Positions 55,401-64,000 of a stretch of DNA of 64,000 bases are shown here, in pieces; the stretch's first letter is position 1, and each line of letters opens with the position of its first letter. The notes beneath the pieces were generated by a model. That model was not told the origin of the DNA, made no database searches, and saw only the letters and a program-made list of their open reading frames with translations. Made by a program: the position numbers and the translations under genes. The stretch spans positions 34,943,288-35,007,287 of the forward strand of contig NC_079519.1 in assembly GCF_000801105.2 (NCBI RefSeq), written 5' to 3'. This DNA comes from Raphanus sativus. Lineage: Eukaryota > Streptophyta > Magnoliopsida > Brassicales > Brassicaceae.

Positions 55401-58400
55401 CTATTAAAAAAAAAATCAAATTTCACCAGGGGATTACCAAGCTTCAACGTATGTTTATCTTTTCTGCTCTTCTCTAGTTTACTGTTGTGGGTGTACACTC
55501 GGCTAAGTTCGACAACGAGAAGGACTTAGATGCCATACGAAATGCAGTCCTACGCTATGATATCAGTCACCCGGTAATTTTTCATGTTCCAATGTTTGAA
55601 TTTTTCTTTTAAATTAGTCCTCATTATTTGTGAAACTTTATACTTCTGCCAATTTCTGGATTTCTTTGTTTGCTTTTTTGTTAACTGACTATTCTATGAT
55701 GGAATCACATTTATTTATTGGGAAAATGTTAGCTGGTCATCATTTTTTGCATTTATGTTGCAACCAATGTTGTAGATAGTCCTTCAGTGTTCTCCTGTTT
55801 GGCCTAAGCTGATGCTTACTTAACTTATCTCATTTAAGAACAGGTTGTGAACGATGGAGACATGTACATGTGGAGAGAGCTGGGCATCAACTCGTGGCCT
55901 ACATTTGCTGTTGTCTCACCAAATGGTAAAGTCATTGCACAGATTGCCGGAGAAAGTCACCGCAAAGTAACTTCTTTTATCTCTTTTCTCTCCGTTTTTT
56001 AAAATAAAAACTATCCAATAATCTCAGGTCGATTTGTTTTATTTTCAATACTCATTGTCTGCTCAATGATGCTGTACTCTTAAAGGATCTTGATGACTTG
56101 GTGGCAGCAGCTCTAATATACTATGGTGGGAAGAATGTTTTAGACAGCACTCCGCTTCCTACACGTTTGGAGAAAGATAATGATCCGCGCTTGGCCGCGT
56201 CTCCATTAAAATTCCCAGGGAAGCTGGCCATTGATACTCTTAACAACAGGCTGTTTATCTCAGACAGTAACCATAACCGCATTGTATGTCCTTTGACTCT
56301 TTATCTAAACCCTTGCTATATCTCTCATCATGCTGTCTAATATCATCACTCTGTGGTCATTTTCAGATCGTAACTGATCTTGACGGGAATTTCATCGGCC
56401 AAATCGGCAGTACCGGAGAAGAAGGCTTCCGTGATGGTTCCTTTGAAGATGCTGCATTCAATCGTCCTCAGGTATATATGATAGTCTCATTTTTGTATTA
56501 GTTGTTTCTCAATAGGGGTCCAGATCACGGCTTCATTATTATATTTTTTTTTGCAGGGACTTGCTTATAATGCAAAGAAGAATGTTCTTTATGTTGCTGA
56601 TACCGAGAACCATGCTTTGAGGTATGTATGTCCTTTTGTTGATTATAACACAAACAAGAATCTCAATTTTTGAGTGTATGATTGTTCATCTTAGGGTGAT
56701 TGATTTTGTCAACGAGAGAGTGGAGACTCTGGCTGGTAATGGAACTAAAGGCTCAGATTACCAAGGTGGAAGAAAAGGAACCTCACAGGCAAGAAACTTG
56801 ATTCCCGTTAAATGTTTTTTTATTCTGATAGATTATTAAAGAGTAAGCAAAAAGTGTTTTTTTGTTTTTACTTTTAATATTCCAGCTTTTGAATTCTCCT
56901 TGGGATGTATGCTATGAGCCAGTGAAAGAGAAGGTCTACGTTGCAATGGCGGGTCAGCACCAGATTTGGGAATACAATGTGCTTGATGGTGTTACTAAAG
57001 TGTTCAGTGGGAATGGCTATGAAAGAAACCTTAATGGTTCTACGTATGTATATACATTAGCCGTTTGAATTACTTGACCTTTGTTTGCTTCCTTTTAATG
57101 GGTATATATTTTCCGTTGTTGCAGCCCTCAAACGACATCGTTTGCTCAGCCTTCAGGAATCTCATTAGGCCCTGGTAATGACAAATGAACTTCAAAATTT
57201 TCACTTTGAACTGTTTACAAAGCTAGCAATGAATGAAAGTTATTGCAGATTTGAAGGAAGCATATATTGCTGATAGCGAGAGCAGTTCTATTCGTGCCCT
57301 TGATCTTCAAACTGGAGCATCAAGATTGCTCGCTGGTGGTGATCCTTATTTCTCTGAGAATCTTTTCAAGGTAATGACTTGATTCATTTTCTCCTAATGT
57401 CTTTGGTTTTCATGTACATCCATCTTTAACTCTTCCTTGGTGTTGTTACTGAATCTACAACTTTAAATGTTACATTAGAGTCTCTAACATGCGCTAAGAC
57501 TTGAACAGTTTGGAGATAATGACGGTGTGGGAGCAGAAGTGCTCCTGCAACATCCACTTGGTGTGTTATGCGCAAAGGATGGCCAAATATATCTAGCTGA
57601 TAGCTACAACCACAAGGTAAATCTAATTTGGCATGTCTAAGGATATGAACAAAAGAAGGTCAAATTCTTGACTGTTACAAGATCTCAACTCGATGTCTTC
57701 AAAAATTGATGTGTAGATTAAGAAGCTGGACCCTGTGACCAAACGTGTTGTTACTATCGCTGGGACAGGAAAAGCCGGTTTCAAAGATGGGAAGGTGATG
57801 GCTGCTCAGGTCTGATCTTGGTTACTACAATCTTGTACGTTGATCAAACAGAAAGACTGTTCTGTTAGTTTAACACATTTGTTTCCATTTTGTTTGCTTC
57901 ATTCAGCTTTCAGAGCCTGCAGGACTTGCTCTAACTGAAAACGGTAACTTTCTACTTTCTAGTCTCTTTTAACAGTTTTACAGTCAAGTGCTAATGTTGT
58001 TGCCTTGCCTATACTGTTTTCAGGGAGGCTTTTTGTTGCGGATACAAACAATAGTCTTATACGATACATAGATTTGAACAACAAAGAAGATGTAGAGATT
58101 CGTACACTGGAGTTAAAAGGCGTTCAACCGCCAATGCCAAAGGCAAAATCCTTGAAACGTTTGAGGAAACGTGCCTCGGCCGATACAAAGATTGTCACAG
58201 TGGATGCTGTTACATCTCGTGAAGGAGATTTGAATCTTAAAATCTCATTACCAGATGGCTACCATTTCTCCAAGGTTCACAATCTCTTTGTCCTTGTCCT
58301 ATTTACATATACAGTGCTCGCAATCACACTGCTTGGTTGTGTACAGGAAGCGCGGAGTAAGTTTGTGGTTGATGTTGAGCCTGAAGACGCAGTAACGGTC

Positions 58401-58805
58401 GAACCATTGGAAGGAATCCTTGGCCCTGAAGGTTCTACGGTGCTTCATTATAGACAATCTTCAACTTCTGCTTCTATTGGAAAAATCAGTTGCAAGGTTT
58501 ATATTTTCAATATCATTTATTCATCTGAAATTGGTTTGTTTTATAATATGTGTCCTTTTTGCAATATAAAACAAGCAGTTTTAGATTTTTAAATTTTAGC
58601 TTAAAAGTTTTGCGAACATATTTAATGAAAATGGTAGTTGCAGGTGTACTATTGCAAAGAAGACGAGGTTTGCTTGTACCAGTCTGTTCAGTTTGAGGTA
58701 CCTTTCAAGATGGAATCAGAATCATCTTCTTCTCACGTGATCGCATTCACCGTTAAACCTAGAGCATCAGATGCTGGCGGCTTAAAGCTTCAAGCTACTA
58801 GCTGA
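52487..58805 (+). CDS. SOQ1: SOQ1: HAD hydrolase-thioredoxin-NHL thylakoid protein
   Basis: 28 exons with first coding base 52487 and TGA at 58803-58805; exon lengths sum to 3171 nt, 1056 aa, the size of Arabidopsis SOQ1 (At1g56500). Order: Ser/Arg-rich chloroplast transit peptide (about 1-55); HAD phosphatase with DMDGV (Asp81, Asp83); one transmembrane helix (about 331-345); thioredoxin-like domain with CCINC at 431-435; NHL beta-propeller repeats (about 550-930); beta-rich C-terminus. The HAD part faces the stroma, the Trx and NHL parts the thylakoid lumen. SOQ1 restrains a slow photoprotective quenching (qH) via the lipocalin LCNP. The intron after 56788 has a GC donor (GC-AG). Intron 6 holds a 53-bp tandem duplication (about 53850-53955). 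Confidence 0.97.
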
Positions 58806-59393
58806 ATCACTTTAATGATCAGGATCATGATCATGAATTCAGGATGATAAAAGTGATTATTTTGGGGTTTATTTTTGACCAAAGCTGAAATACAGAAGAA
58901 GTTGTTCAAAGTAAAGAATACATTTCCAAATATTGTGTTAAATATCTAAACAATTCTGTTTTCTGAAAGAATGCACAATTAATATTCATCTCAAATCCGT
59001 TAATAATTTAATCAATTCACATATACAAAAGTGTAGTTTATAAAAAGAAATCAATAGAATAGTTTTCAAATTATAATCTTATAATCTTTTTAAAAAAATT
59101 CTTATATAATTCTATTTCTCCAAATTTTCTCTATAATATTTTACAATTTGTTTATATTTAAAATAATAATAGCAAGAAATAAAAGGAACTAGACAAAATA
59201 TTTGCATTCTTCTTTTTCTACTAACTGTGAAAAGTTGTAACCAACGGTTGACTGAGGTCTGAACCATAAACCATGCCTGAACGGCTGAACCTACAAAAAG
59301 TACAAAAAGACATGAGCATCACGAAGCTACAGGAGCTACAAAAAGTTCCGAACAAACTGTGATCAGACACTGCCGAGGTCTGAAGACAAAGAC
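58806..59393. other. SOQ1 3' flank and PGN 5' leader
   Basis: No further gene. A short upstream ORF at 59312-59362 (ATG to TGA, 16 aa) starts MSITKL. It resembles the start of the real PPR protein (MSSITKL) and lies in a partly duplicated stretch (GACATGAGCATCACGAA versus GACATGAGCAGCATCACGAA). Confidence 0.6.
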
Positions 59394-61522
59394 ATGAGCA
59401 GCATCACGAAACTCGTACGCTCCAACGCGTTTAAACCAATCCCAAACTTCGTCAGAAGCTCTCTACGTAACGCCTGCGTCGAGTCGTCGGACCATCAAAA
59501 CACGGAGTCTCTCCCTTATAAACCCAAGAAGCATCACATTCTAGCAACAAATCTCATCCTTTCGTATTTCGAAAAAGGCCTAGTCGAGGAAGCACGCTCA
59601 CTGTTCGACGAAATGCCTGAGAGAGACGTAGTCGCTTGGACAGCAATGATCAAAGGTTACGCTTCTTCTAATTACAACGCACGCGCTTGGGAGTGTTTCG
59701 GCGAGATGATCAGGCGAGGAACGAACCCGAATGAGTTCACGCTCTCTAGCGTCCTCACGTCTTGTAGAAACATGAAGGTTTTGGGTTATGGTCGTCTGGT
59801 TCATGGGGTTGTTGTCAAACTCGGTATGGAAGGTTGTGTCTACGTTGACAATGCCTTGATGAATATGTACGCCACTTGTTCTGCGACGATGGATGCTGCT
59901 TGTTTGGTTTTCCGGTATATCAAGGTCAAGAACGAAGTCACTTGGACTACTCTAATCACCGGTTTTACACACTTGGGTGATGGCATTGGCGGTTTAAAGA
60001 TGTATAAGCAAATGTTGCTGGTAAGTTGCTTATGTTCCTCACGTTTTGAGTGAATTGCTTAGTGCCGGGCAGCATTTTCGGGTCGGTTCGGGTTATTGGA
60101 ATTGGAGTGTTTAGAACCTGTTTAGGAATTTTTTTTTTTGGGATCTTTTTATTAATAAATTATTATTTATGAAAAATTTAAAATAATTAATATTTTTTAT
60201 TATATTTAGAATATTAGGAGTATCCATTCTCGGTTTGGTTTCAGTTTGGTTTTTCGAGTTTAGAAATATAGGAACCTTTCAGTTTTTGCTGTTCGGTTCC
60301 GGTTCTGTTTTTTGGAATCGACATTTCACCATTTTGATATGTTTTATATGTTCAGGAGAATGAAGATGTGACTCCTCATTGTATAACCATAGCGGTTAAA
60401 GCTTCCGCTTCCATTGATTCTATAACAACCGGGAAACAGATCCATTCGTCGGTGGTTAAACGTGGCTTTCACTCTAACCTTCCGGTGATGAACTCTATAC
60501 TGGACTTATACTGCAGGTGTGGATACTTAACAGAGGCCAAACGCCATTTCCATGAGATGGTAGACAGAGATCTCATCACATGGAACACTTTGATATCCGA
60601 ACTAGAACGATCAGACAGCAGCGAAGCTCTGCTCATGTTTCAGCGGTTTGAGTCGCAAGGCTTCGTACCGAACTGTTACACTTTCACAAGCTTAGTAGCC
60701 GCCTGCGCTAATATAGCAGCGTTGAACTGTGGCCAGCAGCTTCACGGAAGGATATACAGAAGAGGGTTTAACAAGAACGTTGAGTTAGCCAACGCTTTGA
60801 TCGATATGTACGCTAAATGCGGCGACGTGCCTGGCTCTGAAAGAGTGTTCGGCGAGATTGAAGAGAGGAGGAATCTTGTGTCCTGGACCTCGATGATGAT
60901 TGGTTACGGATCGCATGGTTACGGAGCAGAAGCTGTTGAGCTTTTTGATGAAATGGTTAGTGTTGGTGTTAGACCGGACCGGATTGTGTTCATGGCGGTT
61001 CTGAGCGCGTGTCGCCACGCCGGTTTAGTGGAGAGAGGGTTGAAGTACTTTAACGCGATGGAGAGCGAGTATGGGATAGAGCCGGATCGAGATATATACA
61101 ACTGTGTTGTTGATTTGCTTGGAAGAGCTGGGAAGATAGGAGAGGCTTATGAGCTGGTTGAGACGATGCCGTTTAAGCCGGACGAGTCCACGTGGGGAGC
61201 GATCTTGGGAGCTTGTAAAGCTCATAAACACACCGGGTTGATAAGCAGATTGGCTGCAAGAAGAGTTATGGAGTTGAAACCGAGAATGGTGGGGACTTAT
61301 GTGATGCTTTCGTATATCTATGCAGCGGAAAGGAAGTGGGGAGATTACGCGAGAGTGAGGAAGATGATGAGGATGATGGGGAACAAAAAAGAAGCAGGTG
61401 TGAGCTGGATCCTGGTAGAGAATCAGGTTTTTAGCTTCGCTGTGAGTGATAAAGCTTGTCCTAGTGCTGATTCTGTGTATTCAGTCTTGGGGTTACTGAT
61501 AGAAGAGACCAGAAGAAGCTGA
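59394..61522 (+). CDS. PGN: PPR protein PGN (PLS class, E-type)
   Basis: Two exons, 59394-60020 and 60356-61522 (1794 nt, 597 aa). It consists of repeated 31-36-residue PPR motifs, for example VVAWTAMIKGYASSNYNARAW, LITWNTLISEL and LVSWTSMMIGYGSHGYGAEA, ending with an E-type region (GTYVMLSYIYAAERKWGDYA..KKEAGVSWI). There is no DYW domain. The family binds organellar RNA; Arabidopsis PGN (At1g56570) is mitochondrial and needed for stress responses. The C-terminus stops at EETRRS, shorter than I remember for Arabidopsis (about 611 aa). The intron contains TTCGGGT-rich repeat-like sequence. Confidence 0.9.
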
Positions 61523-62139
61523 CTTCTCCTTAGCTCATGGTCAAGAAGTGGGAACGTGACCACAAAATCTGAAAATGGGTGAGTAGCTTTCTGGAGTTAA
61601 CTACCATTTGTGGAGGAATCTCTTTATGCATAGATAGAGTGATGGAGAGTGGTCCTACATAATAAAGAACAAATCTCGCCATGCCTAGTTTTAGACCAGG
61701 TATGGAACAAATGTTGTTTGCCTATTTCTAGCATCACCTCTCTTTTTTGTAACACCCTAGCATCACCTCTCATCTTTCTTGTTTTTGATGTTTTGAATTG
61801 TCATAGCTTCTTGCAAGAAACTTTGAAGAAATGGTTGGTTGTGAAGTAACCTCTTTAGTTTCCATTTATTAAAAGAAAAAGATAGGTATATGTGACATTG
61901 ATTATTCATTCAAAAAGTAGCTTTCTGTTGAAATGTTAACGTCAAAAGGGTTTCAGATCTAAGACAATTAGAACCTCAGCTTTGCTTGTTCATATCATAG
62001 GTTTGTGAAAGATATTCCGGTTTATGTTGGTTTAGACTGAAAAATATCTTATTAAAATATAAAATGAAGCATAACATGTAGGAAGTAATACATGATTTAA
62101 GATAATTAAAAAGAGAGACACTTGAGTAAGTAAGCATCT
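61523..62139. other. Convergent intergenic between PGN and SVB
   Basis: 3' flanks of two convergent genes. A small duplication of TAGCATCACCTCTC occurs at about 61728 and 61758. Nothing else visible. Confidence 0.6.
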
Positions 62140-62607
62140 CTAATTTGCAATAGCTTCTTTAGCCACTGCAGGCTTCTCAACCTCAGGAACCACAAAAGCT
62201 GTAACAGGGAAAGTCCTGGACAATCCGGTCGGTGTCCTGAAATTGATCTTCCCAGAACTTGTTGGCTGCTCCAAGACAAGCTCATTGAGAGTGACCCAGA
62301 TAAGAAGCTCCTTGGCCTTAACACCGGTAAGCTTCTTGATCTTTCCGACTTCCACCACGGCAGTGACCTCAGTGCCGTAAGAGACAAGTTTCCCAATAGA
62401 TTCAAACTTGTGAGTGATGCTCTTCTTCTGCTTCAGCCACACAACACCGGTTTCTCTGTCGTATCCAACCTCTTCAATGTCCTTCAGTGGCAATAACCCA
62501 TTAGGCATATCAACTTCCTTGAGGAACTCCTTGGTCTTCTCGCGGCATAGCTCATCTCCTGTGTATTTCTCTGCCCTAGCTCTCACTTCATCTGTAACAA
62601 AACCCAT
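62140..62607 (-). CDS. SVB: DUF538 protein SVB
   Basis: Single exon, 155 aa, minus strand. Starts MGFVTDEVRARAEKYTGDEL and carries the DUF538 core (KEVDMPNGLLPLKDIEEVGY...GVVWLKQKK...GKIKKLTGVKAKELLIWVTL...GKINFRTPTGLSRTFP). Matches the Arabidopsis trichome-size gene SVB (At1g56580). DUF538 is a small beta-rich, possibly lipid-binding fold; biochemical activity is not established. No signal peptide. The 5' flank (62608-62700) is T/C-rich. Confidence 0.93.
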   Translation of the reverse strand: MGFVTDEVRARAEKYTGDELCREKTKEFLKEVDMPNGLLPLKDIEEVGYDRETGVVWLKQKKSITHKFESIGKLVSYGTEVTAVVEVGKIKKLTGVKAKELLIWVTLNELVLEQPTSSGKINFRTPTGLSRTFPVTAFVVPEVEKPAVAKEAIAN

Positions 62608-64000
62608 CTCCCTGTTTTTTTTTTGCTTCTTTGTTTTTGAGATCTCTGTCTTTTGTGTTTTTACTTTTTAGTTGCGTTGTTCGCCTTTTGATTTATAGGT
62701 GGTACCGTTTAGATTTACCCTTGGATTCTTCATTTAATTACGGAACATGCCACCGAAATTTATACATTTCTCATTCAGTGTATAAACATGAAACGTTTCT
62801 ACAAACGGTGCTGAAGTCAAAACATTAAGTGACATCGGGATATGGAAAAAAAAATTAACACAATTTGAGCAAAGAAAGTAGTTGATCCAATGCCTTAACT
62901 GTGTATCTTTAGTTTTTAAATTTAAATCTGCAAGAACTGAAACATCAATCTACTTCAAATGGCATATCATTTATGTCATTTGACATATCCACTGTTAGCT
63001 TAAGATCTATCTTTTTTTTTGTGCACAAACATAAGATCTTCTCATATCATGTAATAAATTGATAAATTTTAATTTAGGTGAATATACATTGTTAGGTGAA
63101 AATTTTTATTTTTGGTTATTGGAATGAAATGAAAAAGAAAAATAAAAATGTGATGCATTGTATAGGTCTTTAATGGGTACAGTTGGGCAGATTTATGGCC
63201 TAAATTAAAGTAATTTGGGTGGGGAGACAAACGTTACAGCTTATCACGATAATGTATTGACACGTGTGAAATCAAAGTTTATAATTTGTAGGTAGGACGG
63301 TCACCTTATTTAAGCGCAGTGTAGTTACGACTACCATATGAGAAACATTAATAGAAAACCGAAAAAGCACATGAATCAACGGTAGTGTTTAGTTGACGAA
63401 TGTTGCAGTTTAAATTTTTAACAATACATCTGAAATTAAATATTTCCCTAAATTCAGGTGCTACCGCCATATATTCATACAAATATATTTATAGATACTC
63501 AATTTGTAATAAACAAATACTCTCTCCTTTCAGTGTAATTTCAAAATGAATGTCATTTTATATTTTCAATAAAAAATATTAATAATATTCTACACTTTAT
63601 TTTCTTATGATTGAAGTATGATTTTTTTAATCAGCAGTATGATTAATTAGAAGGGTAGATAATGATGTTTTATTTTTAAAAATATACAAAAACTAAATAT
63701 TTTTTTAATATGTATGCAATAGATCTAAAAACGACAACAAAAATAGAATGCAAAGAGTATATTGTTAATAAAGTTAATGATTTTTCTAAGGTTGATTAAC
63801 TATGTTTCTACAAATTATAAAAATATTACATCAACATTTTAAAACTAAAGATTTTTCACTTTATTGAATTAGTTAAACGATTGAATTAAGAGGACTTCCA
63901 CAAATAAAAGTTAGATTCATTCTCTTATAAATTGACGAAATAAGCATACCATAAAATATATATGTTGTAGTCCTAGTTGTAGTCTAGAATTTTGGAGTAT
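62608..64000. other. Intergenic to the window edge
   Basis: Promoter side of SVB, then AT-rich DNA with no gene. A possible micro-insertion lies at 63615-63644. Confidence 0.6.
63615..63644 (-). repeat. Probable micro-retroposition footprint
   Basis: AGTATGATT at 63615-63623 and 63636-63644 flanks a 12-bp insert reading GCTGATT plus five A on the minus strand. The repeat is only 9 bp, so this is the weakest of the class. Confidence 0.35.

Noticed and set aside
63001..63041. T-run flanked by TAAGATCT repeats
   Set aside because: Only 8 bp of repeat; not convincing enough to count as a micro-retroposition.
1..64000. CRISPR array, prokaryotic operon or phage-type system
   Set aside because: Spliced eukaryotic genes throughout; no spaced repeats of CRISPR type.

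Overview
This is plant nuclear DNA, almost certainly from Brassica or a close relative. The genes have many short introns with GT-AG borders, the intergenic DNA is very AT-rich, and the gene products match Arabidopsis thaliana proteins of the chromosome 1 interval around At1g56210-At1g56580 in nearly the same order. That assignment is from memory of the proteins; no search was run. Several Arabidopsis neighbours, for example a DnaJ gene beside the CwfJ gene, are not seen, as expected of one fractionated subgenome copy in a Brassica-type hexaploid.

Layout, left to right. A GDSL lipase gene is cut by the left edge (1-413). Next come a HIPP-type metal-binding isoprenylated protein (3246-4707) and a 6.5 kb gene desert with MITEs and a LINE scrap. 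A minus-strand cluster of five C/D-box snoRNA genes follows (about 11270-11975) with its own site II/telo-box/TATA promoter at 12167-12280. To its right is a divergent CwfJ/CWF19L2-like splicing gene (12975-15516). A MUT7/EXD3-like 3'-5' exonuclease (CDS 21359-23880) has an intact, very young Ty1/copia element (16376-21262) inside its 5'UTR intron. Then come serine decarboxylase (26534-28360), SAR1 GTPase (minus, 29122-30051), a 67-aa basic protein (30611-31022), an RluA-type pseudouridine synthase (32149-33211) and calreticulin (minus, 34264-36909). These are followed by a 270-aa secreted or membrane protein of unknown function (39778-41037) and the proteasome subunit PBG1 (42295-43985). A transposon-rich stretch (44.5-47.2 kb) separates these from a frameshifted DC1 zinc-finger gene (minus, 47484-49603), a Helitron, SOQ1 (52487-58805), the PPR gene PGN (59394-61522) and the DUF538 gene SVB (minus, 62140-62607).

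Genes that work together: SAR1 (COPII budding) and calreticulin (ER folding) are both secretory-pathway genes, and each has a perfect CCAAT-N9-CCACG ER-stress element upstream. The snoRNA cluster would guide 2'-O-methylation of 18S and 25S rRNA and has a promoter of the ribosome-biogenesis type.

The most unusual signals are: (i) the five-member snoRNA cluster, with paralogous guides that seem to have shifted target by one or two positions; (ii) a recurrent class of tiny poly(A)-ended insertions of 10-60 bp flanked by 9-18 bp direct repeats, found at eight places, which look like extreme 5'-truncated retropositions; (iii) a 1.23 kb poly(A) retroposon with a 16-bp target duplication, almost wholly spanned by one 390-codon ORF of unknown type; (iv) an inverted scrap of the calreticulin gene in its own 3' flank. 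All splice models were derived by eye from GT-AG borders and reading-frame continuity; each multi-exon CDS given as complete totals a multiple of three, except the DC1 gene, which is frameshifted.
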